The notes: a model not told the origin generated them from the letters alone. Shown: positions 1 to 5,978, numbered from the stretch's first letter. The stretch is 6,050 nucleotides of DNA from Gammaproteobacteria bacterium (GCA_019752835.1 JAIELR010000050.1:1-6050); one strand, 5' to 3'. Program-made: numbers and translations.

Positions 1-194
1 TGACTTGATTTCAATTCTTCCATAGCTACAAGAATATCTTGTGCGAACTGATATGATACTCCAGGATTTTCTTCTAAAATTTGACCTGTTTTTGCCCCAT
101 GCTCAATTTGCCCAGCAGTTGAGCGATGAAAGATTTTTGCGTAGGTACGAGCTTTAGAAATGAGCTCATCTGACACTTTAACTGCGCTTGACAT
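1..194 (-). CDS. ParD-like antitoxin, partial (C-terminus beyond window)
   Basis: Reading from the ATG at 194 to the left edge gives 64 complete codons with no stop. The protein begins MSSAVKVSDELISKAR and continues with AKIFHRSTAGQIEHGAKTGQ and a tail of the type ENPGVSYQFAQDIL. This matches the pattern of ParD-like antitoxins: a short beta strand 'VKVSDEL', a helix, then 'RS.AGQIEHW/GAKIG' and 'ENP.LSY'. Such proteins have a ribbon-helix-helix-like fold, bind DNA and usually neutralise a toxin encoded beside them. They are normally about 70-80 residues, so only the last few residues should be missing. An AGAGGA Shine-Dalgarno lies about 8 bases before the ATG. No toxin gene is visible; one could lie to the left of the window. 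Family assignment is by pattern recognition only. Confidence 0.75.
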   Translation of the reverse strand, partial: MSSAVKVSDELISKARTYAKIFHRSTAGQIEHGAKTGQILEENPGVSYQFAQDILVAMEELKSS

Positions 195-223
195 TTTTAT
201 TATCCTCTTAAATTATTTACCCA

Positions 224-270
224 GGTATACCATAAAGGTTTCTAAATGCAACCAAATGCTTCAAAATGTA
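224..270 (-). promoter_or_regulatory. Putative promoter and operator of the ParD-like antitoxin
   Basis: On the minus strand a -35-like TTGCAT (246-251) is followed after 16 bases by a -10-like TATACC (224-229), about 30 bases before the antitoxin ATG. The -10 lies inside a perfect 8-base palindrome, GGTATACC (224-231). The sequence AAATG recurs at 244, 254 and 264, exactly 10 bases apart, and the first copy overlaps the -35. A palindrome on the -10 plus helically phased half-sites is what an autoregulating antitoxin operator would look like. That role is inferred, and the promoter match is moderate. Confidence 0.4.
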
Positions 271-384
271 GCTTCTCCGATAGAGAGCAGGGTAAGAGAG
301 AGACTGGCCTCTTCTCAGATGTTTTAGCTATCTAACATGTTTTTGTATATTAAAAAACTATATTAATAATAGGCTTACACACTG

Positions 385-428
385 CCAGAGTAATGTGGTA
401 AAATTAGGTACAATAATAATTGCTCTGG
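385..428. repeat. 10-bp inverted repeat with 24-base centre
   Basis: The arms CCAGAGTAAT (385-394) and ATTGCTCTGG (419-428) are complementary at 9 of 10 positions. The remaining pair would be a U-G wobble in RNA. The centre (395-418) is AT-rich. There is no T-run after the right arm, so it is not an intrinsic terminator. It lies about 55 bases upstream of the promoter at 484-511 and could be a regulator binding site or the remnant of a small element. Confidence 0.5.
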
Positions 429-483
429 ACAGGAAGCTATTGATCAATTAGCATAAACAGTCAAAATTCAAAACAGAACTTGT

Positions 484-511
484 TTGATTTCATTGGATTG
501 ACAAATATAAT
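484..511 (+). promoter_or_regulatory. Probable sigma-70 promoter of the 452-residue gene
   Basis: TTGATT (484-489), 16 bases, then a perfect TATAAT (506-511). Transcription would start near 518, leaving a leader of about 27 bases before the ATG at 545. A perfect TTGACA (498-503) also occurs, but it overlaps this unit and has no good -10 at 16-18 bases, so it is probably incidental. Confidence 0.5.
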
Positions 512-544
512 CCCATTGAAAATGGATATACCGCAATTATTTAA

Positions 545-1903
545 ATGGAACTTGAAATGCTTAACAATGACGACACTCCTCTTGTAGAGGCCCTCAGCTG
601 GAATGATGTTCGAGCACAAGTCTGCTCCGTCGATAAAATACTTGCTGATCTAATAGACAACTTAGATCCAGATAAAAATTTAAAGTTATTAAAAGCACGC
701 TATTCTTTTGGCGATCTTATTGTAAAAGACGGTACGTTATATTTGCCTAAAAGCCGGGGCCAGCTTATCTCTCTGCATGACCCGACCCTTGATCGCCATC
801 TGCAAGAAAAGTTAAACTACAGTGCTATACCCTTATTTTTAACTTTGCATAACTGTAATGAAGTATTTATTGATACGGGTGCACGAATTATTCCGCTTAA
901 TTTATTTAGTGCAGGCAGTTTGCTTGGGTTATTTGAGTGTACCGATTATTTGTTTAATCGAAGTTCAAAATCGATATGGAGCGTTTCAGCAGGTAGTCGC
1001 TCTTTATTTATGTTATCCAAACTCAATGAAAGTGCAGGGTTTAAACGATTACGCATGCATTATCGTTTACCCTCCACAATGACATTACAAAGCCTATCTG
1101 ATCATTGGGAGGTATTTAAAGCGATTGCCAATCATCCTCATTTTGAACAACCCTGGCAAAATGAAGTTTTATTCTTTACCAAAGAATGGCTGATTACTCG
1201 CGACGATGATCCACATTGGGTCGCTTTTCATCGTTATTTATTTAGTCAGGCATGGAATCAAGCTCAATTTGCGATTGACAAAATTGAATTTAGCTTAAGC
1301 TGGGAAACATTTATTGATGCAATTTCCTCTAGAAGACTCAAGCCAACGCCTTATTTAGCCGACCAAATCAAGCACATAATGTTAATTATCGCAGAGAGGT
1401 CCCCAGGATTTAGGCCAACCGATAATCTACAACAAATTGCCCCTACTCACGGCTTAAAAAAGGCCATTACTGATATTTATTTATTAAAACAGTATTTACC
1501 TACCATGATGTATGCGTGTCCATTAAATAAAGAAAATAATTTGCCAGTGTATTATTCGCTTTCCAACCCCACATTATTGGAGGGCTCGCCTTTTCCTCAT
1601 AATCGGAACTCTTCAACAATCATGCTTGATTTAAGGGACATTAAATTATTATTAGATATTTTGATAAAAAGTGTTGAAAAAAATAAAAAATTAATTTATC
1701 GTGATTTTGAAAACATTAATCTTGCGTTTTTCCACGTTGAACATGATAAATATGAAGAAATACTCTCGAGCAAACATATTTCAGAGGGCGATTTCACTTT
1801 ATTACAAGAACTTCAAGATTCCCCAAACAGAGTTTTTTGTTCAACCAGTCCTTTCTGGCGGGGTTGCATACGTATTAGCCACGTTGCTCACCCTCACAAA
1901 TAA
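545..1903 (+). CDS. Uncharacterised 452-residue soluble protein
   Basis: I do not recognise this protein. It has no signal peptide, no clear membrane segment and no familiar nucleotide-binding or catalytic motif. The N-terminal third mixes charged helices (about residues 18-50) with short beta-like stretches. The middle is rich in aromatic residues and tryptophans (residues about 190-260, with WNQAQFAIDKIEFSLSWETF near 232-252), suggesting a compact globular domain. A second block with APTHGLKKAITDIYLLKQYLP lies near residues 300-320, and YYSLSNPTLLEGSPFP follows around 335-350. The C-terminal 100 residues look helical and charged. The start at 545 lacks a clear Shine-Dalgarno; an in-frame ATG at 557 is an alternative, also with weak support. 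The gene is transcribed alone from a likely promoter at 484-511 and ends 10 bases inside the convergent gene. The reading frame is long, uninterrupted and has the base composition of its neighbours, so it is a real gene of unknown role. Confidence 0.85.
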   Translation: MELEMLNNDDTPLVEALSWNDVRAQVCSVDKILADLIDNLDPDKNLKLLKARYSFGDLIVKDGTLYLPKSRGQLISLHDPTLDRHLQEKLNYSAIPLFLTLHNCNEVFIDTGARIIPLNLFSAGSLLGLFECTDYLFNRSSKSIWSVSAGSRSLFMLSKLNESAGFKRLRMHYRLPSTMTLQSLSDHWEVFKAIANHPHFEQPWQNEVLFFTKEWLITRDDDPHWVAFHRYLFSQAWNQAQFAIDKIEFSLSWETFIDAISSRRLKPTPYLADQIKHIMLIIAERSPGFRPTDNLQQIAPTHGLKKAITDIYLLKQYLPTMMYACPLNKENNLPVYYSLSNPTLLEGSPFPHNRNSSTIMLDLRDIKLLLDILIKSVEKNKKLIYRDFENINLAFFHVEHDKYEEILSSKHISEGDFTLLQELQDSPNRVFCSTSPFWRGCIRISHVAHPHK

Positions 1904-3579
1904 CAGGTAAGGCGAGGCAAGTCTTCCTCATTGACGGGAGATGCTAGCAAATAGTTACTCTTATTAAAACAGGCAGATAAAATGGGATTTTCCTGATATT
2001 GGTTATTTTTTCCTGATTCGCTGATGACCCATTGTAAATTTCTAAAATTCTCGACTAATTGCTGTTCGTGTACCTTGGCGTTCTTATTGTCGCAGCGGGT
2101 TTCGATAATAAAACGTTGAATTATAGGGTCAAGCATCAAGATTTTATGACGATTAATGCTCACTCCGTCTGTCACGAGGGGTTTTGTCAAATAGAGTGAT
2201 TGATAGACGGCTCCGAATAAAGCGGCTTGGGTCGCTTCGATGTCCACTGCGGGGACATTCCAAGGCGAACCATCAAAATTGGCTGGAAAGCCTCCCCTGA
2301 CAAACACCATTTTGCTGCCATTTTGACTTCTTGCTGTAAATGTAGAAAGCGGAACAATATCTACAATACCTTCGCTTTTTTTTGCAATTTTTTGTAATTC
2401 ATTTTTGTACTCTTTATCCTCAGAAGAGCAACTGATTAAGAGGGTATCTTGCTCAATCATCTCATCTAACGACAAGTCACTTGTTAAATCTTCACCAGTA
2501 CAGCCAAAAATACAATTCGAGTTCATGATTAAATCTTTCAGCGAGCCAACTCGACATGCGCCATATATATGGGCTTGCTGTATGATTTGCTCATCTTTAT
2601 CATAAATATTGGTTAGATAACCGAGTGAACACAGGTATTTTGCTATGGCGGCGCCAATCGCACCTACTCCCACTACACCAATAACAGCATGCTTATTTGG
2701 TTTTCCCTGTTTATCCATTAAATCATACTGCTTTAAAACGGCAGTCACTTTTTGTAAAGCTGCTTTTGCAATAAAAGGCGGTTCTACCCAACGCTTTAAC
2801 GCAGAGGAAGCGACATCCACTACAGGAAAAAGTAAAGATTTTATTTTTTTGAGATAAAGTCCACCACGTGTTTGCTCCACACCCGCCATTTTATATCGCT
2901 GTATCACTTCGGGGGGGGCACTGGCTAAACAGCGGCCACCGTCATCTAATACAATGAGCGTATCGACATTAGTGCCTTCTATATTGTTTAAGCAAGTCCG
3001 CCATAATGTTTTGACATCTTCTAGAGCAGCCTCAAGATATTGTCCTATCTTAGCAGGCTTACTGCTTGGGATGAGACAAATGCCTTGTGCCACCATGGCC
3101 TCCATAATGGGCTCAGAGTCAGAATAACACTTGCCTAATGTATAGATGTGAGATATCCCTAACTTTTGAAGAGCTTGAAAAAGTGTCACGGTCGTTTCTA
3201 AATTATGTTGAACCGCAATAACGGCGACCTTACTAAAATCAATTGAAGCGGAAGAGTCCAATTTTATCGCGTCGACCATTTGATCCAACGTCTTGAGGAC
3301 TGGAATCTGATAGTTATGAAAACCCGAAGTCAGGGAAGGAGATACGAGTCCACTTATTGATTGGGAGCGCATCCTTGATTGTTCAGCTTGAGGCGGTTGC
3401 CAAAGCACATGCCTTAATAGCTGAGTAATACGTTCTTCTGCCCGCATAAAAATTGAGTACCTTTCGTTTAGACAATGAATTATTGGAAAGTCAATCCCCA
3501 TAAATAGGGATAGAGTATAACTTACTTGAATAAAGTAGTCGCCCATAAATTTAGGTCTGCATTCTTCAGGCCTTGCCAC
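1894..3579 (-). CDS. S-adenosylhomocysteine hydrolase-like NAD-binding protein, catalytically divergent
   Basis: A 561-residue protein with the two-part layout of adenosylhomocysteinase. The substrate-domain-like part (about residues 115-260) has VIAVQHNLETTVTLFQAL, then LIVLDDGG (D212-D213-G214-G215), GVEQTRGGLY (233-242) and ASSALKRWVEPPFI (257-270, K262 in the place of the hydrolase lysine). The NAD domain has GVGAIG (304-309), an acidic D327 after the second strand that favours NAD over NADP, and FGCTGED (358-364), matching the 'TTGC/GCTG' turn of the hydrolases. The hydrolase histidine segment (GHFDNEID) is replaced by SCSSEDKEY (383-391), and the C-terminal lysine/tyrosine tail is absent. 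A different motif, GGFPANFDGS (429-438), follows. Hydrolysis of S-adenosylhomocysteine is therefore unlikely; a related NAD-dependent or binding role is inferred. The predicted start is GTG at 3579, with a GGGGG run only 1 base away, which is poor. ATG at 3447 (517 residues), preceded by AAAGG at 11 bases, is a serious alternative because residues 1-44 show no family resemblance. The protein is cytoplasmic, with no signal peptide. Confidence 0.7.
   Translation of the reverse strand: MARPEECRPKFMGDYFIQVSYTLSLFMGIDFPIIHCLNERYSIFMRAEERITQLLRHVLWQPPQAEQSRMRSQSISGLVSPSLTSGFHNYQIPVLKTLDQMVDAIKLDSSASIDFSKVAVIAVQHNLETTVTLFQALQKLGISHIYTLGKCYSDSEPIMEAMVAQGICLIPSSKPAKIGQYLEAALEDVKTLWRTCLNNIEGTNVDTLIVLDDGGRCLASAPPEVIQRYKMAGVEQTRGGLYLKKIKSLLFPVVDVASSALKRWVEPPFIAKAALQKVTAVLKQYDLMDKQGKPNKHAVIGVVGVGAIGAAIAKYLCSLGYLTNIYDKDEQIIQQAHIYGACRVGSLKDLIMNSNCIFGCTGEDLTSDLSLDEMIEQDTLLISCSSEDKEYKNELQKIAKKSEGIVDIVPLSTFTARSQNGSKMVFVRGGFPANFDGSPWNVPAVDIEATQAALFGAVYQSLYLTKPLVTDGVSINRHKILMLDPIIQRFIIETRCDNKNAKVHEQQLVENFRNLQWVISESGKNNQYQENPILSACFNKSNYLLASPVNEEDLPRLTCYL
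2911..2918 (-). repeat. C8 homopolymer in the coding strand of the hydrolase-like gene
   Basis: Eight consecutive Gs on the plus strand give codons GCC CCC CCC (A221-P222-P223), just after the DDGG motif. Losing one base produces AAG TGA, an immediate stop. Gaining one produces a TAA stop within about seven codons after the run. The run is therefore a possible on/off slippage switch; the sequence as given is in the 'on' state. Confidence 0.85.
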
Positions 3580-3732
3580 GCCCCCTAATTTCTCTCTAAA
3601 AAATAGCTCTATTCAGAATGCATTTTTCTCGATTTAATTGCACCATATGAAAGGAATCTTAAAATACATGCGGAAAGTTCTTTTTCTGGTCTTGAAAAGA
3701 ATAGAAGTTATACTGAAAAAGGGATAGGGAAA
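3580..3732. promoter_or_regulatory. Divergent promoter region between hydrolase-like gene and luxR-type gene
   Basis: This 153-base gap must hold both divergent promoters. On the plus strand TATACT (3709-3714) is a good -10 and, with the base before it, resembles the extended CTATACT type used by sigma-S, but no -35 stands at the right distance. AAGGGA (3719-3724) or AGGGA (3726-3730) would serve as Shine-Dalgarno for the ATG at 3733. Two dyads are present, AATAG-CT-CTATT (3602-3613) and AATGCATT (3617-3624), next to each other on the side of the minus-strand gene. They could be regulator sites. No clean minus-strand promoter was found. Confidence 0.35.
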
Positions 3733-4092
3733 ATGGGTCACTTGTCAAAAAATCTGCAATCTGTCGCAACGGAACTACTGAAATGTGTGGGTAATCCAAA
3801 TCCTACTCAAAAACATATTGAATTGATGAACTCACTGCTCAGTCATGTTGTAATGTCTACACCTATTATGTTTGACGAAAGGCTCTCTCAACGAGAGGTT
3901 AACTGCTTATTTTTAGCAGCAAAAGGTAAGACCTCCGAAGAAACAGCTGTGCTACTGAATATATCTCCCGCTACGGTTGAATCTCATCGAAAACATATCA
4001 AACGTAAATTAAACTGTTTGAGTTTATCACAAGCGGTCTTTGAAGGCATTCGTTGGGGGTACCTGCAACCTTTATCTTTGGAAACAAGATGA
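3733..4092 (+). CDS. Short LuxR-type DNA-binding regulator
   Basis: A 119-residue protein whose C-terminal half is a LuxR/GerE helix-turn-helix. It contains LSQREVNCLFLAAKGKTSEE (51-70), in place of the usual 'LT.RE.EVL.L.A.G.S..EIA', then LLNISPATVESHRKHIKRKL (74-93) with the conserved S-P-A-T-V-E-S-H recognition helix, and a last helix running through QAVFEGIRWGYL. The first 48 residues are helical and polar, with no receiver, PAS or autoinducer-binding domain, so signal input is not evident. Full LuxR regulators are usually 200 residues or more. This one may rely on dimerisation or on a partner protein. It is the first gene of a probable operon; the pnuC-like gene follows after 61 bases. 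It probably regulates its own operon or the divergent gene (inference). Confidence 0.9.
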   Translation: MGHLSKNLQSVATELLKCVGNPNPTQKHIELMNSLLSHVVMSTPIMFDERLSQREVNCLFLAAKGKTSEETAVLLNISPATVESHRKHIKRKLNCLSLSQAVFEGIRWGYLQPLSLETR

Positions 4093-4139
4093 ATTCCTTA
4101 AGAAACATGACAAGGCACTTTATTAATTCAAGTGAACAT

Positions 4140-4153
4140 GGAGAAAAAAAAGT
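4140..4153 (+). promoter_or_regulatory. Ribosome binding site of pnuC-like gene with A8 spacer
   Basis: GGAG (4140-4143) is separated from the ATG at 4154 by a run of eight As plus GT, 10 bases in all. The spacing is slightly long, and the homopolymer could change length by slippage and so alter translation efficiency. Confidence 0.6.
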
Positions 4154-4744
4154 ATGAACTTAGTACATAGCATCGAAATACCTGCTGTTGTAACGGGTTT
4201 AGCCAATATTTATCTTGCGACACGTATTAGTCAGTTAAATTGGTTATTTGGTGCCATTAGCGTGATGTTTTATGCGATTATTTTCTATCAAACGAAACTT
4301 TATGCGGATATGGTTTTGCAAGGAATTTATTTATTATTTCAACTGTATGGTTGGTTGCAATGGCAAACAAAATATCAAGACGAAACTTCTTTACCAATAA
4401 AGAAAATAAGCAGAAAAAATTTTCTTATTGGATTAATAAGTTTTATGAGTTTATTCTCTTTATCCTATTTTTTTCTTTCGCACTATACTGATTCAACAAC
4501 GGTCATTGCTGATTCGCTTATCACTGCCTTAAGCTTGATCGCTCAATGGATGATGTGTAATAAGTGGATAGAAAATTGGTCAATTTGGATAGTGGTGGAT
4601 AGCATTTCAATCATTTTATATTTGTTCAAACATCTGTATCTAACAAGTGGGTTGTATGTTTTATTATTGGTTCTTTGCATTATGGGTTATAAGCAATGGA
4701 AAAGTTGCCAAGATGAAAAAGCGACAGCGCAGGTTCTTATATGA
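4154..4744 (+). CDS. pnuC: PnuC-family vitamin/nucleoside transporter
   Basis: A 196-residue inner-membrane protein with about seven hydrophobic segments (roughly 9-24, 29-45, 53-70, 91-108, 115-134, 142-158 and 160-180). Family hallmarks are clear: NWLFGAISVMFYAIIFYQTK (29-48), LYADMVLQGIY (49-59), YGWLQW (65-70), NKWIENWSIWIVVDSISIIL (136-155) with W138, E140, N141, W142 and D149, and LYLTSGLYVLLLVLCIMGYK (161-180). PnuC proteins carry out facilitated diffusion of nicotinamide riboside, which is trapped by phosphorylation in the cytoplasm. Relatives in the same fold carry thiamine (PnuT), riboflavin (PnuX) or deoxynucleosides (PnuN). The substrate cannot be settled here, since no kinase such as NadR and no thiamine gene is adjacent and no riboswitch is visible upstream. 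The length is normal for the family. A histidine kinase gene follows after 25 bases, so the two are almost certainly co-transcribed. Confidence 0.9.
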   Translation: MNLVHSIEIPAVVTGLANIYLATRISQLNWLFGAISVMFYAIIFYQTKLYADMVLQGIYLLFQLYGWLQWQTKYQDETSLPIKKISRKNFLIGLISFMSLFSLSYFFLSHYTDSTTVIADSLITALSLIAQWMMCNKWIENWSIWIVVDSISIILYLFKHLYLTSGLYVLLLVLCIMGYKQWKSCQDEKATAQVLI

Positions 4745-4756
4745 TAATTTTTCATG

Positions 4757-4762
4757 AAGGAG
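4757..4762 (+). promoter_or_regulatory. Shine-Dalgarno deciding the kinase start
   Basis: AAGGAG lies 7 bases before the ATG at 4770, an ideal distance. An upstream in-frame TTG at 4764 would be only 1 base away, so the ATG at 4770 is preferred. The ATG at 4773 is a possible second choice. Confidence 0.8.
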
Positions 4763-4769
4763 TTTGAAG

Positions 4770-5489
4770 ATGATGAACGTAGTAAACGAAAAACTCCAAT
4801 TCGCGGCAAACCTAACCCACGATCTGCGAAGTCCATTGTCTGGGATAAAAACCACGGCTGAGGTGTTGAAAAAAAGTTCACTCGACTCGGATGATCGTCG
4901 ATTATTGCAAAACATTGTGAATACGACCACTCATTTAGCGGGCATTATTGATCATATCTTACATATGAGTAAAGAAAGCAGTAAAGAGGATGTCATTTAT
5001 ACCTTTTCTTTACGACAGTTAATGAGTGAGGTGGTTGAAGTTGTGGCGCTTTCTGCTGAAGCCAAGGGGCTGGCGTTGTATGCTGATTTAACGAAAGATT
5101 ATTTCATTACGGCTGATCGATATCGATGTTTTCGGATTTTATTAAATTTAGTCGAAAATGCGGTCAAATATACTCAAAATGGCCATGTTTTGATTCGTTC
5201 TTCCCTTCAAAGTAATTTGGTTATGTTAGAGGTTGAAGATACCGGTATAGGGATTTCAAAAGCCAAACAAACGGATATTTTTAATTGTTATACCCAATTG
5301 GAAGCCGGTTCTTTGCATTGTAGTGGTATTGGACTGGGTTTACATTTAGTGTTGTGTTTTGCGAAACAAATGGGCGGGGAAGTGACCGTCAAGAGTAGAA
5401 AAAATAAGGGGTCAACGTTCCGGTTCTCATTTTCTTCTATTGAGAGTGAAAGTGAGAAAGACCTCGGCATGATTGTGAGGGGAGTGTAA
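4770..5489 (+). CDS. Soluble sensorless histidine kinase
   Basis: A 239-residue kinase that consists of only the catalytic core. The dimerisation/phosphoacceptor domain starts at once: FAANLTHDLRSPLSGI, with the phosphorylated histidine at H17. The ATPase domain has the N-box RILLNLVENAVKYT (key N130), the G1 box VEDTGIGIS (D157, G159, G161), an F-box DIFNCYTQLE (about 169-178) and the G2 box GIGLGL (about 186-191). All residues needed for ATP binding and autophosphorylation are present. There is no membrane segment, PAS, GAF or HAMP domain, and no receiver after the ATPase domain, although the 'HDLRSPL' H-box is typical of hybrid kinases. The signal must therefore come from another protein. 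The gene sits 25 bases after the transporter gene, and the luxR-type gene starts the operon, but that regulator has no receiver aspartate. The phosphotransfer target is unknown and may be encoded elsewhere. Confidence 0.92.
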   Translation: MMNVVNEKLQFAANLTHDLRSPLSGIKTTAEVLKKSSLDSDDRRLLQNIVNTTTHLAGIIDHILHMSKESSKEDVIYTFSLRQLMSEVVEVVALSAEAKGLALYADLTKDYFITADRYRCFRILLNLVENAVKYTQNGHVLIRSSLQSNLVMLEVEDTGIGISKAKQTDIFNCYTQLEAGSLHCSGIGLGLHLVLCFAKQMGGEVTVKSRKNKGSTFRFSFSSIESESEKDLGMIVRGV

Positions 5490-5499
5490 CAGCAAGTTT

Positions 5500-5582
5500 G
5501 GGCTTAATGCATGGCGGTAACTTTTTTGCGATTCGTTGCCGCCATGAAGCTATCTCCCTAGTACTACATTAAGCCCTTTTTT
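5500..5582 (+). terminator. Compound hairpin terminator of the luxR-pnuC-kinase operon
   Basis: Outer arms GGGCTTAATG (5500-5509) and CATTAAGCCC (5567-5576) pair perfectly over 10 bases and are followed by T6 (5577-5582). Directly inside, 5510-5521 pairs with 5535-5546 over 12 bases with one G-U pair (the CATGGCGG/CCGCCATG core), closing a 13-base loop that itself contains T6. A 20-base bulge (5547-5566), ending in the palindrome TAGTACTA (5559-5566), separates the inner and outer stems on the 3' side. The T-run lies only on the plus-strand side, so it should stop transcription from the kinase and not from cutA. It is much larger than an ordinary terminator. Confidence 0.8.
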
Positions 5583-5625
5583 ATTATATAGCGTTTCTTC
5601 GTTCCATTTATATATTGCCATTTAA

Positions 5626-5973
5626 TTATAATTCTAATGATTCAGGATTACTTACTAAGTATTTATACATATGCTTTTCAAAAACTGCATTGGCCTTTGC
5701 TGGAATTGTTAAAATAGCAGGGACGGTATAGGGATGATGAAGGCGTATCAGTTCACAAAGGGAAGCGGTATGGCTTGGAAGTGTTTTAAAAATTATCAAG
5801 CATTCTTGGGTTTTTTTTATTTCGCCTTCCCATATATACATCGCAACTGCTTGCCGAATAATATTCACACAGATAGCGTATCTCTTTGATAGAGCTAATT
5901 CAGCAAGGTTTTCTGCTGTGTGTAAGGTATTAATCGGGGTATAAACGATAGTAGCGTTGGATTCGAACTCCAT
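5626..5973 (-). CDS. cutA: CutA1-family protein (divalent cation tolerance)
   Basis: A 115-residue protein with the CutA1 signature in order: ATIVYTPIN (beta 1), then ENLAELALSKRYAICVNII (21-39, with the conserved C35-V-N), AMYIWEGEI (44-52, the Y.W.G.I motif), ECLIIFKT (57-64) and HHPYTVPAI (79-87). CutA1 proteins are small, very stable cytoplasmic trimers with a ferredoxin-like fold, related in shape to PII signalling proteins. They were first linked to copper/divalent metal tolerance, but their real role is still debated. The usual acidic residue after the proline in HPY..PE is alanine here. An in-frame ATG at 6024 would add 17 residues, but a strong GGAGG 5 bases before the ATG at 5973 and the normal family length favour the shorter form. 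The gene is convergent with the kinase operon and appears to be transcribed alone. Confidence 0.92.
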   Translation of the reverse strand: MEFESNATIVYTPINTLHTAENLAELALSKRYAICVNIIRQAVAMYIWEGEIKKTQECLIIFKTLPSHTASLCELIRLHHPYTVPAILTIPAKANAVFEKHMYKYLVSNPESLEL

Positions 5974-5978
5974 TGTGA

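Larger units (their letters stand above)
195..544. other. 350-base intergenic region between divergent genes
   Basis: No convincing reading frame or RNA gene is visible on either strand. The region holds the 5' signals of the antitoxin on the left, an AT-rich middle (about 339-370), an inverted repeat at 385-428 and the promoter of the 452-residue gene on the right. A purine-rich stretch at 279-303 and a weak hairpin at 319-338 have no clear role. Confidence 0.6.

Noticed and set aside
319..344. Hairpin followed by T5 as an intrinsic terminator
   Set aside because: The stem is short, AT-rich and bulged, and no plus-strand gene lies upstream of it.
498..503. Perfect TTGACA as -35 of the 452-residue gene
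   Set aside because: No acceptable -10 lies 16-18 bases downstream, and the perfect TATAAT at 506-511 is only 2 bases away and fits a different -35 at 484-489.
2405..2857. Two short plus-strand reading frames (66 and 70 codons) inside the hydrolase-like gene
   Set aside because: They are antisense shadows of a well-supported gene with family motifs, and show no Shine-Dalgarno or recognisable protein features.
4116..4134. CACTT/AAGTG dyad between the luxR-type gene and pnuC as an attenuator or operator
   Set aside because: Only 5 bp with a 9-base loop, and no supporting T-run; expected by chance in AT-rich DNA.
4093..4153. Riboswitch (NAD or thiamine type) ahead of the transporter gene
   Set aside because: The 61-base gap is too short and shows none of the conserved helices or motifs of those riboswitches.
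4664..4930. Minus-strand reading frames across the transporter-kinase junction
   Set aside because: They overlap two genes with full family motifs, and their translations show no domain.
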